Below are positions 34,168 to 43,626 of a DNA stretch of 64,000 nt, in pieces. This DNA comes from Hyphomicrobiales bacterium. Its GTDB lineage: Bacteria > Pseudomonadota > Alphaproteobacteria > Rhizobiales > Rhizobiaceae. A model generated the notes under the pieces. It saw only the letters and a program-made list of their open reading frames with translations. It ran no database searches and was not told the DNA's origin. Location: positions 219,640 through 283,639 of the forward strand of contig UCIA01000007.1 in assembly GCA_900472295.1 (NCBI GenBank). The letters are read 5' to 3'. Within the stretch, counting starts at the first letter, position 1. The number at the start of each line of letters is the position of its first letter. A program made the translations under genes and the position numbers.

Positions 34168-35910
34168 CTATTCCTCGCCCGAGAGATCGCGCCGCGCCTT
34201 GTCGAGTTCCTCGGCGTAGCGCCGCATCAGATGGCCTTCGGTCAAAAGCCCGACAACGGCCCGGTTGTCGAAATCCTCGACCACGGCCAGTTCCTCGGCG
34301 CCGGCGCGCTGGAAAGTTTCGGCGGCGGACTGGACGTTCATGGTCGGCACCAGCACTGCGTCCCGGAACTTGGCCAGCGCCAGCACCGGCGTCTCGCCAT
34401 CGGATGGGTCGCTATGCAGTTCGGCGACGATCAGCACGCCGACATAGTGCTGGTCTTCATCGACGGCGATGACGCGCTGCGCCGAGCCCAGCGGCACGTC
34501 CTTGCGAAACGCGGCAAGCGTCTTTGCGGCATCGACGGTGCGAACATCCGACCGCATCATTTTGCCCACCGTCAGATTGCGCATCCAGCCGACATCATGG
34601 GCGCTGCGGATGGTCTCGCCGCGCAGGTGAAAACGCCAGGTCGAGAAGGAGTAGCCGAAGGTCTCGCGCACCAGGATCGCCGACATCAGCGACGCCGCCA
34701 AAACGACGCCGGTCAGCGTCAGGTCGCGGGTCGATTCCAGCGCCAGGAAGGTCATGGTCAGCGGCCCGCCGACGACACCGACGGCAAGCGACGTCATGCC
34801 GACGACCGCAGCGACGGATGGGTCGATCCCGGTTGCCGGCGAGATGATGGCCATCACCGCAGCGAAAGCCTTGCCGAGCAGCGCGCCGAGGAACAGCGAG
34901 GCAAAGAACAGCCCGCCGCGAAAGCCGGAGCCGAGCGAGATCGCCGACGCCGCGAGCTTGAGCACGAAGACGCTGGCGACGACGGCAAGCCCGTAATTCA
35001 TCGCGAATTCGCGATGCAGCGCGCCATGGCCCGAGGACAGCACCTGCGGCGTGATCAGCCCGAGCATCCCAACCGCCAGGCCGCCGATCATCGGCCGAAG
35101 CGAGCCGTCGACCGCCAAGCGCGCAAAGCCGCGCTCGACCAGGCTGACCAGATGCATAATGGCGATGGAGGCCGCACCGCCGAGCAACCCAAGCAGCAGG
35201 AACGGCAGATACTGGCTGGCGGTCAGCTCCGGCAGGCCGGAAAGCTCCATCGGAAACGGCACGCCGCCGAACATCTCGGCGGTCAAAGACGCGCAGATGG
35301 CTGCGGTCATCACCGGCGCGACATTGGCGACGGAGTAGATGCCGATGATCAACTCGAAGCCATAGAAGGCGCCGGTCAGCGGCGCATCGAAGGCAGCGGC
35401 AATGGCGCCGGCCGCGCCACAGCCGACCAGGATGCGGACGTCGTTGCGGCGCAGCCGCAAGGCCCGTGCCAGCCGCGACGCCAGGCCGGAGCCGACCTGC
35501 GTGTAGCCGGCCTCCAGCCCCACCGAAGCGCCGAAGCCGCTGGAGATCATCGTCTGCCCGGCGATGATGAACGTATCGGTGAGCGACATGCGCCCGCCAT
35601 AGAGCGCGTTGGCCTCGATCGGATCGACCGGAGTGCGGTATTTTCGCTTCCGCAGCCAGATCACCGTCAGGCCGAGGAGGATGCCGCCGATCGCAGGGAT
35701 TAGCGCCTGGACCGGGCTTTGCAGGGAAAACATTCCCGAGAGACGGCCGCCAGGCTGGACGCCGAACAGCAGCCAGTGCATGCCCTGCACCGCTTGGCTC
35801 ATGCCGGTGACGAGAATCGCCGCTATCACGCCGACGGCGCCGGCGAGCACAACGATGACGATGCCGCGCGCCTCGAGCAGCGGGATCGATCGGATCAGCA
35901 CCGCGCGCAT
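34168..35910 (-). CDS. ClC-family chloride channel/antiporter with CBS domains
   Basis: This 580-aa protein has about ten membrane helices and two C-terminal CBS motifs (TVGKMMRSDVRTVDAAKTLA, DQHYVGVLIVAEL, AVVGLLTEGHLMRRYAEEL). The second conserved ClC filter segment, usually GREGP, reads GLEAGY, but the gating glutamate is kept; the GxFxP segment reads GGLFFAS. It therefore belongs to a divergent ClC subgroup and may not be chloride-selective. The start at 35910 (MRAVLIRSIPLLEARG) is the first ATG giving a normal N-terminus; the frame is open to 36027. Confidence 0.83.
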   Translation of the reverse strand: MRAVLIRSIPLLEARGIVIVVLAGAVGVIAAILVTGMSQAVQGMHWLLFGVQPGGRLSGMFSLQSPVQALIPAIGGILLGLTVIWLRKRKYRTPVDPIEANALYGGRMSLTDTFIIAGQTMISSGFGASVGLEAGYTQVGSGLASRLARALRLRRNDVRILVGCGAAGAIAAAFDAPLTGAFYGFELIIGIYSVANVAPVMTAAICASLTAEMFGGVPFPMELSGLPELTASQYLPFLLLGLLGGAASIAIMHLVSLVERGFARLAVDGSLRPMIGGLAVGMLGLITPQVLSSGHGALHREFAMNYGLAVVASVFVLKLAASAISLGSGFRGGLFFASLFLGALLGKAFAAVMAIISPATGIDPSVAAVVGMTSLAVGVVGGPLTMTFLALESTRDLTLTGVVLAASLMSAILVRETFGYSFSTWRFHLRGETIRSAHDVGWMRNLTVGKMMRSDVRTVDAAKTLAAFRKDVPLGSAQRVIAVDEDQHYVGVLIVAELHSDPSDGETPVLALAKFRDAVLVPTMNVQSAAETFQRAGAEELAVVEDFDNRAVVGLLTEGHLMRRYAEELDKARRDLSGEE

Positions 35911-36001
35911 ACGGCGGGCATAGACTTGGCGGTGGCTTATAGCGGACACGAGGCAGCTCGCCCATGTGCGGGAGGTTGAAAAACTACCTTGGCTGATACG
36001 C

Positions 36002-36036
36002 CCGTCGGCATTGCGTGGCAATCGCAATGCCGACGG
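36002..36036 (-). other. Perfect 14-bp hairpin between the monooxygenase-fold and ClC genes
   Basis: CCGTCGGCATTGCG (36002-36015) pairs exactly with 36023-36036 around a seven-base loop. A smaller GGCGCC-type hairpin lies just beside it (about 36042-36058). No T-run follows on either strand. It may end the transcript of the small monooxygenase-fold gene or act as an RNA stability element. Confidence 0.5.
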
Positions 36037-36090
36037 CTTGTGGCGCCATTTTGGCGCTACGTCGGTTGACGACCCGAAAGCCGCTATCGA

Positions 36091-36390
36091 TCAGGTCGGC
36101 TTGGGCTCACCGGCTTCATAAAGCATGAGATTGCGGTCGCCGATGCCGAGCGTGGCCCAGCTCGCCCGCCAGTCGGCGATGTGCGGCGAATGGAAATGCG
36201 CGTCTAGCGCTGCCCTGTCGCTCCACACCTCCGTTACATGGATGAGCCCGGGGTCGAGCACATCCTGCGCGTAGGAATAGTCGATACAGCCGGCCTCGGC
36301 GCGGCTGCCCGAGATCATGCGCTGCATGGCCGGCCTTGCTTCGTCGAGCCGTTCCGGCGGCAACCGGATGGTGCCGATGATCACCAGCAT
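36091..36390 (-). CDS. Antibiotic biosynthesis monooxygenase-fold protein (putative quinol monooxygenase)
   Basis: This 99-aa protein has the dimeric alpha-beta barrel pattern of the ABM family: MLVIIGTIRLPPERLDEARP, EAGCIDYSYAQDVLDPG, HVTEVWSDRAALDAHFHSPH. Such proteins oxidise quinols or are small stress proteins. GAGGAG lies 7 bases before the ATG at 36390. It is divergent from flhA, sharing a 122-base promoter region. Confidence 0.85.
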   Translation of the reverse strand: MLVIIGTIRLPPERLDEARPAMQRMISGSRAEAGCIDYSYAQDVLDPGLIHVTEVWSDRAALDAHFHSPHIADWRASWATLGIGDRNLMLYEAGEPKPT

Positions 36391-36512
36391 GATCGTTCTC
36401 CTCAAGGCCTCTGTCCTCCCAGCAGTAACCAGTCCTCCCACCCTCGCGCAAGCTTGGCCGGTTAGGCTCGAAGGGCTGTCGCATGCTCGGCAGGCTTGTG
36501 ATTGGGGACGAT

Positions 36513-38600
36513 ATGGCGGTCAGCGAAAGCTTAGCGACGGGAACAGTGGCCAAGAATGGCCGCGATGTCTTCTTCGCCATCGGCATCGTCATCATCCTGG
36601 CCGTGCTGTTCCTGCCGATCCCTGCCTTCCTCATCGACATCGGCCTCGCCTTCTCCATCGCGCTGTCGGTGCTGATCCTGATGGTGGCGCTGTGGATCCA
36701 GCGGCCGCTCGATTTCTCGTCCTTCCCGACCGTGCTGCTCATCGCCACGATGCTCAGGCTGTCGCTCAACATCGCCACCACGCGCATGATCCTGTCGCAC
36801 GGCAATGAAGGCACGCACGCCGCCGGCTATGTCATCGCCGGCTTCTCCAAACTGGTGATGGCCAGCGATTTCGTCATCGGCCTGATCGTCTTCATGATTC
36901 TGATCGTGGTGAATTTCATCGTCATCACCAAGGGCGCCACACGTATCGCCGAAGTCGGCGCCCGTTTCACTCTCGACGCCATCCCCGGCAAGCAGATGTC
37001 GATCGACGCCGACCTCTCCGCCGGCATGATCGACGACAAGACAGCGCAATTGCGCCGTCGCGAACTGGAAGAAGAATCCTCCTTCTTCGGCTCGATGGAC
37101 GGCGCCTCGAAATTCGTGCGCGGCGACGCCATTGCCGGCTTGATCATCACCGCCATCAACATCGTCGGCGGCATTGCCATCGGCTATATCAGGCACGGCA
37201 TGGGCATGGGCGAAGCCGCTGATGTCTTCATCAAACTGTCGGTAGGCGATGGCCTCGTCACCCAGATCCCGGCGCTGATCGTTTCGCTCGCCGCCGGCCT
37301 GCTGGTGTCCAAGGGCGGCACCCGCGGTTCTACCAACCAGGCGGTGTTCGGTCAGCTCGGCGCTCATCCGCGCGCCCTCTACGTCGCGGCCTCGCTCCTC
37401 GTCCTGCTCGGCCTGATGCCCGGCCTGCCCTTCTTCCCGTTCTTTGCGCTGGCAGCCGGCATGGCCGGTCTTGGCTACATCATCCCGCTGCGTGCCAACC
37501 GCGAGCTTGCCGCCGCTGAAGCGGTCAAGGACCAGGAAAAGGCGAACAAGGTCGAGGAGGAGAGGAACTCGGTCAAGGCTTCACTGACCACCGCCGAGAT
37601 CGAGCTTCTGATCGGCAAGCAGCTGTCGACAAGGCTGCTGGTGTCGCATCAGGAACTGATGTTCCGCATGGCCAAGATGCGCAAGAAGTTTGCCACGCAA
37701 TACGGCTTCGTCGTGCCGGAAGTGCGTGTCGCCGACGATTTCGGCATCCCGCCGAAGAGCTACCAGATCAAGGTCCACGGCACTGTCGTCGCCGAATACC
37801 AGATGCGCGTCGGCGAGATCATGGTGCTGCTCGGCACCCGCGACCTGCCCGACGTTCCCGGCGAGGAAATCCGCGAGCCGGCCTTCGGCATGCGCGCCTT
37901 CTCGGTGCTCGAAACCTTCGCCGAGGACCTGAAGCGCGAGAACTACACCTTTGCCGACAACATGTCGGTGCTGCTCACCCATCTCTCCGAGGTGATCCGC
38001 AACAACCTGCCGCAGCTTCTGTCCTACAAGGACATGAAGGCGCTGCTCGAACGCCAGGATCCGGAATACAGAAAACTCGCTGACGAGATCTGCACCTCGC
38101 ACATTTCCTACCCCGGCCTGCAGGCGGTACTGAAGCTGCTGTTGGCCGAACGCGTCTCGATCCGCAACCTGCACCTGATCATCGAGGCCATCGCCGAGAT
38201 CGCGCCGCATGTGCGGCGCACCGAGCAGATCGTCGAGCATGTCCGCATCCGCATGGCCCAGCAGATCTGCGGCGACCTCTCCGAAGGCGGCATGCTGAAA
38301 GTGTTGCGGCTCGGCAACCGCTGGGACCTCGCCTTCCACCAGAGCCTCAAGCGCGACGCCAAGGGCGAGGTGCGCGAATTCGACATCGACCCGCGCCAGC
38401 TGGAAGAGTTCGGCCAGGACGCCACCAAGGCGATCCGCAAGCATCTCGAAGCCGGCGAGCGTTTTGTGCTCGTCACCGCGCCTGATGCGCGCCCCTATGT
38501 GCGCATGATCATCGAGCGCCTGTTCACGACGCTTCCCGTTCTCTCCCATGTCGAAATCGCCAAGGGCGTCGAGATCAAGGTGCTCGGGACGATCTCGTGA
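36513..38600 (+). CDS. flhA: Flagellar export gate protein FlhA
   Basis: This 695-aa protein has seven to eight membrane spans in the first 330 residues ([40 protein letters not shown]-type loop) and a cytoplasmic C-terminal domain that docks export substrates and chaperones. The FHIPEP-type motif region is [20 protein letters not shown]. The ATG at 36513 has GGGGACG upstream and gives the usual rhizobial length; an ATG 30 bases earlier is possible. Its stop overlaps the fliR start. Confidence 0.95.
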   Translation: MAVSESLATGTVAKNGRDVFFAIGIVIILAVLFLPIPAFLIDIGLAFSIALSVLILMVALWIQRPLDFSSFPTVLLIATMLRLSLNIATTRMILSHGNEGTHAAGYVIAGFSKLVMASDFVIGLIVFMILIVVNFIVITKGATRIAEVGARFTLDAIPGKQMSIDADLSAGMIDDKTAQLRRRELEEESSFFGSMDGASKFVRGDAIAGLIITAINIVGGIAIGYIRHGMGMGEAADVFIKLSVGDGLVTQIPALIVSLAAGLLVSKGGTRGSTNQAVFGQLGAHPRALYVAASLLVLLGLMPGLPFFPFFALAAGMAGLGYIIPLRANRELAAAEAVKDQEKANKVEEERNSVKASLTTAEIELLIGKQLSTRLLVSHQELMFRMAKMRKKFATQYGFVVPEVRVADDFGIPPKSYQIKVHGTVVAEYQMRVGEIMVLLGTRDLPDVPGEEIREPAFGMRAFSVLETFAEDLKRENYTFADNMSVLLTHLSEVIRNNLPQLLSYKDMKALLERQDPEYRKLADEICTSHISYPGLQAVLKLLLAERVSIRNLHLIIEAIAEIAPHVRRTEQIVEHVRIRMAQQICGDLSEGGMLKVLRLGNRWDLAFHQSLKRDAKGEVREFDIDPRQLEEFGQDATKAIRKHLEAGERFVLVTAPDARPYVRMIIERLFTTLPVLSHVEIAKGVEIKVLGTIS

Positions 38601-39349
38601 ACATACTGTCGCAAGGCGTCGTCATCGCCGCCTTCCTCGCCTTCTGCCGCATCGGCGCCTGTTTCATGCTGATGCCGGGCCTGTCCAGCGCCCGCGTGCC
38701 GGTCCAGGTCCGGCTGTTCGTGTCGATCGCCGCCACCGGTGGCCTGCTCGCCTTCCTGTGGGACAAGATCTTTCCCTTCGTCGATGCACGTCCGCAAGTG
38801 CTGGTGCCGATGATCATTTCAGAATTGCTGGTCGGCGGGCTGATCGGCGCCATGACCAGGCTCTATATGGAGGCGCTGCGCTTCATGGGCTCGGCCATCG
38901 CCATGCTGATAGGCTATGGCGGCACCGGTGGGCCGGCGATCGAGGAGCCGGAGCCGCAGGCGGCCCTTGCCGCCATCATCTCGTTTTCGGCGCTGCTGCT
39001 GCTCTTCGTCTTCGACTTCGACCACGAGATCATCCGCGCGCTGGTCGCTTCCTACACGGTGGCGCCGGTCAACGTCTTCTTCAATCCGCAGGCCGCACTG
39101 GTCGATCTCACCGACACCGTGTCGGACGCCTTCTTCCTGGTCATCCGGCTTGGCAGCCCGTTCATCGCCTATGCCATCCTGGTCAATCTGACGATCGGCT
39201 TCGTCAACAAGCTGACGCCGCAGATCCCTGTCTACTTCATCTCGCTGCCCTTCGTCATCGCCGGCGGCATGATCATCTTCTACTTCGCCATCGGCACTAT
39301 GCTGTCGCTGTTCGTCGACGGCTTCGTCGACCTGACGCTGGCGAGGTGA
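38597..39349 (+). CDS. fliR: Flagellar export gate protein FliR
   Basis: This 250-aa protein has about six membrane spans ([60 protein letters not shown]). The start is a GTG inside the flhA stop region (GTGA). FliR completes the FliPQR gate encoded in this window. Confidence 0.93.
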   Translation: MNILSQGVVIAAFLAFCRIGACFMLMPGLSSARVPVQVRLFVSIAATGGLLAFLWDKIFPFVDARPQVLVPMIISELLVGGLIGAMTRLYMEALRFMGSAIAMLIGYGGTGGPAIEEPEPQAALAAIISFSALLLLFVFDFDHEIIRALVASYTVAPVNVFFNPQAALVDLTDTVSDAFFLVIRLGSPFIAYAILVNLTIGFVNKLTPQIPVYFISLPFVIAGGMIIFYFAIGTMLSLFVDGFVDLTLAR

Positions 39350-39350
39350 G

Positions 39351-39734
39351 ATGAGCACGCGCAAGGAACGGTTGCGGAAACTGGTCAAGGTGCAGGAGCA
39401 GCTGAAGGCGCTGCACGAGACCCGCCACGCAACGTTCCTGGCAGCGGCCGCGACCGCCGAGACCGAAGCCAGGGAACTGGTTCAGCATTTCGACGCCGAC
39501 CAGTCGATGGCGGTGCTGTTTCCCGATCTATACCATCGGCGCATCGCCAATGCGCTGGTGCGGCAGGAAGCGAGCCTCGAAAGCGCCAGGCAGGAGGTTG
39601 GCCTCATCGCCACCGCGACGGCGCGCACCAACATGGTCGAGCGCGCCTACAAGGATGTGCGCCGCCAGGACGAACGCGAACGCTCCGACCGAGACCGGCT
39701 CGATTTGATCGCTCAGAAGCGCGGGCAGGAATAG
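39351..39734 (+). CDS. Coiled-coil protein after fliR, FliJ-like (probable)
   Basis: This 127-aa protein is charged and almost entirely helical, with two long amphipathic segments (about 1-50 and 65-125: VKVQEQLKALHETRHATFLA, ERAYKDVRRQDERERSDRDR). The start lies one base after the fliR stop, so it is coupled to flhA-fliR. Size, helicity and position suggest the FliJ export escort, a two-helix coiled coil between FliI and FlhA. No diagnostic motif is present, because FliJ is very poorly conserved. Confidence 0.55.
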   Translation: MSTRKERLRKLVKVQEQLKALHETRHATFLAAAATAETEARELVQHFDADQSMAVLFPDLYHRRIANALVRQEASLESARQEVGLIATATARTNMVERAYKDVRRQDERERSDRDRLDLIAQKRGQE

Positions 39735-39753
39735 CTTCCGAGTTAGTGCCGTG

Positions 39754-40608
39754 TCACTTGCGAACGGCGTCCGGTTCCGTCCCATGCGGCAGGCTGTATT
39801 GCGTGCTGCCGGCAACCTTCGGGCTCGCATGGAAACGAGCGCCCTTCAGCCAAAGCTTTAGCGCTTCCCAGTGAATGCCGACGACGATCTTCAGCGTCAG
39901 AAACGGGAACTTGACCAGGCACGCGCCAAGGTCGGGCGTTGTGAGCCGGCGTGCGCTCCCGGCGAAAGTCGCCGCCAAAAGCGGCTCGCCATTTTCCGTC
40001 TCGTGGATGCGAAGCCTGACCGTCTTGCCGGGAGGCAGAACGCGAAAATGATAGCGCGCGTCCATGCCGATGAAGGGCGAGACGTGGAAGCGCTTGGCTT
40101 GCGTCTGGCGCACACCGGCGGGGCCGAGTTCGCCCGGCCGGATCGGCGATACGTAGATATGCTGGCCGCCAAACGTGTTGCGCACGGCATAGATCAGGGC
40201 AATCAGCGCGCCGGCATCGTCGTAGCAGAAGTAAACCGAGATCGGATTGAAGACGTAGCCGAAGATGCGGGGATAGGCGAGCAGCAGCACGCGCTCCGCC
40301 GGTCTGGCGAGACCAGTTTCGGCAAGCAGCTTGTCGGCAAACACGCGAAGACTCTCGCCCGGCGTGCCGACATGGTCGCTCTCATGGAATGACGCCAGGC
40401 CGGGCCGGTTGACGCCCATCAACCATGACATGCGGCTGAGTTCGGCAAGCCTGTCTATGTCGACCAGCAGCGAGAACACGCGGTAGGTAAAGCGGTGGCC
40501 GAACGGCTTCAGCCGCGCATGCATGACCTCACCGGGATAGAGCACGCCCGCCGCTTGCGGCGGCGGACCGTTCTGCTCCAGCGTGGTGATGCGTTCGTCC
40601 ATTCCCAC
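39754..40608 (-). CDS. DUF1365 family protein
   Basis: This 284-aa protein has the DUF1365 pattern: GVLYPGEVMHARLKPFGHRF near the start, YPRIFGYVFNPISVYFCYDD at about 112-131 and NTFGGQHIYV. It usually sits next to a FAD oxidoreductase and a CFA-type methyltransferase, as here, and takes part in an unsettled lipid-modification pathway. The start may be the GTG at 40608, 6 bases after the upstream stop, or the ATG at 40602. It converges with the flagellar gene ending at 39734. Confidence 0.87.
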   Translation of the reverse strand: MGMDERITTLEQNGPPPQAAGVLYPGEVMHARLKPFGHRFTYRVFSLLVDIDRLAELSRMSWLMGVNRPGLASFHESDHVGTPGESLRVFADKLLAETGLARPAERVLLLAYPRIFGYVFNPISVYFCYDDAGALIALIYAVRNTFGGQHIYVSPIRPGELGPAGVRQTQAKRFHVSPFIGMDARYHFRVLPPGKTVRLRIHETENGEPLLAATFAGSARRLTTPDLGACLVKFPFLTLKIVVGIHWEALKLWLKGARFHASPKVAGSTQYSLPHGTEPDAVRK

Positions 40609-40614
40609 TAGGCC

Positions 40615-41964
40615 TTATTCCGCCGCCAGCAGCGCTTTGGGTAAAGCCGCCTCGCCCCGCCGCCATGGCACTTCGGCGCCAAGCGCGATCGCCGCGTCCA
40701 GGCCCGAGCGCAGGCCATCCTCATGAAAGCCGTGGCCGGTCCAGGCGCCGGCAAAATAGGTGCCGCGAACGCCCTGTATGTCATCGAGTCGGGCCTGTGC
40801 CAACAGAGCACGCGCATCGTATTGCGGGTGGTCGAACATCCATTCGCCGAAGACCAGATCCGGGCGCGGCTCGACGACCGGGTTGAGCGAAACGAACAAC
40901 GGCTTTGCCGCGTCGATGCCCTGCAGGCGGTTCATCCAGTAGGTGACCGATACTTCCGGTTCTTCCCTGTCACAGGAGCAGCGCAGATAATTCCACGCCG
41001 CCCAGGCCGCGCGTCGCTTCGGCATCAGGCGCGGGTCCCTGTGCAGCACGACCCGGTTGGGGCGGTAGGGTATGGCGGACAGGATCGATTCCTCGACGCT
41101 CGATGCGTCACCGAGCATGGCCAGCGCCTGGTCGCTATGGCCGGCTATGACGACATTGTCGAAGCGGTCCGGTGCGTCATCACCCGCCCACACGGTGATG
41201 CCAAAGGCATCGCGCACCAGCGTCCGGACCGGCGACGAGAGACGCAGTGCCGAGCCGAGCGGCGCCAGGAGTTCTTGCAGATAGTTGCGCGAGCCGCCGC
41301 TCACCGTCCGCCACATCGGTCGCGTATCATTGTCGATCAGGCGGTGGTTCTCGAAGAAGCTGATGAAGCTGGCGGCCGGATAGTCCAGCATCTTGGCGCG
41401 CGGCGTCGACCAGATCGCGGCCGCCATCGGGATCAGATAATTGTCGCGAAAGCCGGCTGAGAAACCGCGGGTACGCAGATAGTCGCCGATCGAGACATTG
41501 CCCAGCGTGCCGGCGTCACGCTCGGCGATGCATGCCTTGTTGAAGCGCAGAATTTCCCGCAGCATCCACAGGAAGCCCGGCGAAAAGAAATTCCGCTTTT
41601 GCGCGAAGATGGTGCGCAGCGTCGAACCGCACCATTCGAGCTTGCCGCCGTCGAGTGAAAGCGAAAAGCCCATATCGCTTTCATGCGTGGCGACATCGAG
41701 ATGCGAGAACAGCGCGGTGAGATCCGGATAGGCGAGTTCGTTGTAGACGATGAAGCCGGTGTCGACCGAAATCGGCGTGCCGTCATAGTCGATGTCGACC
41801 GTCGCGGTATGGCCCCCCGGGCGGTGCGAAGCCTCGTAAAGAGTGACGTCGGAGGTTGGATGCAAGGCCCATGCTGCGGCGGCGCCGGAAATGCCTGAAC
41901 CGATGACAGCAATCTTCTTCCGGCTGTGCGAGCGGCCACGGCTAATCGGCACGAGGTTCATCAA
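40615..41964 (-). CDS. FAD-dependent amine oxidase-like oxidoreductase
   Basis: This 449-aa protein has the dinucleotide-binding motif IAVIGSGISGAAAAWAL at about 18-34, then LYEASHRPGGHTATVDIDYD and VDTGFIVYNELAYPDL, the hallmark of the desaturase-like group found beside DUF1365 proteins. The C-terminus has FAGAWTGHGFHEDGLRSGLD. It probably desaturates or oxidises a fatty acyl group together with the neighbouring methyltransferase. It runs 6 bases into the DUF1365 gene's start. Confidence 0.87.
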   Translation of the reverse strand: MMNLVPISRGRSHSRKKIAVIGSGISGAAAAWALHPTSDVTLYEASHRPGGHTATVDIDYDGTPISVDTGFIVYNELAYPDLTALFSHLDVATHESDMGFSLSLDGGKLEWCGSTLRTIFAQKRNFFSPGFLWMLREILRFNKACIAERDAGTLGNVSIGDYLRTRGFSAGFRDNYLIPMAAAIWSTPRAKMLDYPAASFISFFENHRLIDNDTRPMWRTVSGGSRNYLQELLAPLGSALRLSSPVRTLVRDAFGITVWAGDDAPDRFDNVVIAGHSDQALAMLGDASSVEESILSAIPYRPNRVVLHRDPRLMPKRRAAWAAWNYLRCSCDREEPEVSVTYWMNRLQGIDAAKPLFVSLNPVVEPRPDLVFGEWMFDHPQYDARALLAQARLDDIQGVRGTYFAGAWTGHGFHEDGLRSGLDAAIALGAEVPWRRGEAALPKALLAAE

Positions 41965-42117
41965 GAATCCTTGTTGGAAATCAAATCGGTAAGGCGCTGA
42001 AGGCGCTCGGAGGCATGTGTAGATACGGCAGGATCCGGCGTGAGTTTCACTGTCTCGTCAGGGTATTTCGTCGCGGCGCGAAGCGGCGTCGACGTCGCGG
42101 CATCGGCCTGCGCATCA

Positions 42118-42504
42118 TTAGCGGGCGCGCGACCAGTTGACGGACTTGCAAACCAGCCCGCCGGCGATACAACCGCGCGTGACAAGGCGCTCACCGGCCA
42201 CCTTGACCTGAATCGCATAGGTCAGATCGCGCTTTGGATCGAAGGCCTTGCCGCTGAGCGTATCGGCGGATTTCGGCTTCAGCGTCATCACAAGCTTGTC
42301 GCCGACGGCTTCACCGCCGCTTGTGTCCTTGATCCAGACATTGGTGGCGCAGATGTTCGAACCGCAGGGAGCGATGCGGACCTTTGCATTGCCGTCGCCA
42401 CGGTTCCATACACCGCTCGGGTCAGGTTCCGATGCGGCAAACGCCGATCCACAGAGTGAGACGCAAAATACCAGGCCTACCGCCGCTGCCAGTCGGTTCA
42501 TCAT
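42118..42504 (-). CDS. DUF2147 exported protein
   Basis: This 128-aa protein has a signal peptide (about 1-23, SLCGSAFAASE) and a DUF2147 domain: SGVWNRGDGNAKVRIAPCGS, ICATNVWIKD and GCIAGGLVCKSVNW. Four cysteines could form two disulfides. It is divergent from the DUF2177 gene. The 153 bases between its stop and the FAD oxidoreductase start (41965-42117) hold no gene that I can support. Confidence 0.82.
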   Translation of the reverse strand: MMNRLAAAVGLVFCVSLCGSAFAASEPDPSGVWNRGDGNAKVRIAPCGSNICATNVWIKDTSGGEAVGDKLVMTLKPKSADTLSGKAFDPKRDLTYAIQVKVAGERLVTRGCIAGGLVCKSVNWSRAR

Positions 42505-42626
42505 TCACCCTGTCATGTTGTTTTGTGGAGTTACGGGCGACAGCGAGCGTGAGTTTCGGCGGCTCGAAACTATCGCCCACAAAAACCGTTGCTGAACGAC
42601 AGCCAACGCGATTTTCCGGAGCGGAT

Positions 42627-43040
42627 ATGATCAAGACCTACGGCATCGCCTATCTGACGACAGCGGTCGTGTTCCTGTGCATCGACGCGGTGTGGCTGAC
42701 GGTGATGGCGAGCCGGCTTTACAAGCCGCTGCTGGGGCCGATGCTGCTCGACAGTTTCGACGTCAAGGCGGCAGCGCTTTTCTACATCATCTATATCGGC
42801 GGCGCCGTCTTCTTCGCGGTGCAGCCCGCCTTGCAGACGGGATCGTGGGTGACCGCCGCGGTGTACGGCGCCGTGTTCGGCTTCTGCGCCTACGCCACTT
42901 ACGATCTGACCAACCAGGCGACGCTGAAGAACTGGCCCGTGGCGATAACCGTTGCCGACATCTGCTGGGGAACCGTGCTCACCGCTATCGCGGCGACGGC
43001 CGGCTTTCTCGTCTCGAATGCTCTGACGCGAACGACCTGA
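42627..43040 (+). CDS. DUF2177 membrane protein
   Basis: This 137-aa protein has four membrane spans and matches DUF2177: AYLTTAVVFLCIDAVWLTVM, LGPMLLDSFDVKAAALFYII and FGFCAYATYDLTNQATLKNW. Members occur in the same lipid-related gene sets as DUF1365 and DUF1295. The ATG at 42627 has CGGAGCGG before it. It is the only + strand gene of this block and converges with the gene ending at 43047. Confidence 0.85.
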   Translation: MIKTYGIAYLTTAVVFLCIDAVWLTVMASRLYKPLLGPMLLDSFDVKAAALFYIIYIGGAVFFAVQPALQTGSWVTAAVYGAVFGFCAYATYDLTNQATLKNWPVAITVADICWGTVLTAIAATAGFLVSNALTRTT

Positions 43041-43046
43041 CAACCA

Positions 43047-43625
43047 TCAGCGTTTGGCCGCGGAGCCGATCAGGTTCATCACGAGAAGACCAATGAAGAC
43101 CGTCAGCGTGCCGGCGCTGAGCGCATTCATCTTCAGGAAGCTTGCATATTCCTCGACCGAGTAGAGATGGACGGGTGCGCCATAGCGTCCATGCAGGACC
43201 ATGAAGGCCAGCATGCCGACGATTGCGATGCCGATCGCGATGATGCGCTCGGCGGGCCGAAACAGCACGAAGCCGAGCAACACACAGGGCAACAGAAAGA
43301 TCTCCACGCCGGAGGCGACGCCGAAGACTTTGGCGCTGAGCACCGTGTTGCCGATGCCGGCAAGCGGCAGCAGCGCACGCCCGGCGCGGCTGTTGACGCG
43401 CGCCAGCGCCGGCACCGCGAGGAAAAACGGCGTCGAGAGGAATGTGTAGAAGGTCGGCGCAATGTCGGGGCCGACCGCCCAATGGACATAGAGCGGATAG
43501 AAGGGCTGGTTCCACAGCACGACAAGCGCCACCAGATTGGCGGTGGCGACGAGAGGATCGTCATCGGCGAAATAGGCCTTCGCCGCCTGCCAGCCTGTTG
43601 CCAGCGATCGAACCGGCGTTGCCAA
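43047..43625 (-). CDS. Multi-pass membrane protein, unknown function (TTG start)
   Basis: This 192-aa protein has about five hydrophobic segments (TANLVALVVLWNQPFYPLYV, FFLAVPALARV, VEIFLLPCVLLGFVLF, IIAIGIAIVGMLAFMVL, TLTVFIGLLVMNLIG). The first codon that fits is a TTG just after the stop of the methyltransferase gene, reading MATPVRSLATGW. The frame is open further upstream but there it overlaps the conserved methyltransferase in another frame. Coupling to the methyltransferase suggests a part in the same lipid pathway. I do not recognise a family. Confidence 0.6.
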   Translation of the reverse strand: MATPVRSLATGWQAAKAYFADDDPLVATANLVALVVLWNQPFYPLYVHWAVGPDIAPTFYTFLSTPFFLAVPALARVNSRAGRALLPLAGIGNTVLSAKVFGVASGVEIFLLPCVLLGFVLFRPAERIIAIGIAIVGMLAFMVLHGRYGAPVHLYSVEEYASFLKMNALSAGTLTVFIGLLVMNLIGSAAKR

Positions 43626-43626
43626 G

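Noticed and set aside
34231..35703. 490-aa + strand open frame opposite the ClC gene
   Set aside because: Low-complexity Arg/Gln/Asp composition, antisense to a recognisable membrane protein.
41961..42218. 85-aa minus-strand open frame between the FAD oxidoreductase and DUF2147 genes
   Set aside because: It overlaps the conserved DUF2147 frame by 101 bases, has no good ribosome site and no recognisable sequence.
42040..42459. 139-aa + strand frame across the DUF2147 gene
   Set aside because: Antisense to a signal-peptide-bearing DUF2147 protein with paired cysteines.
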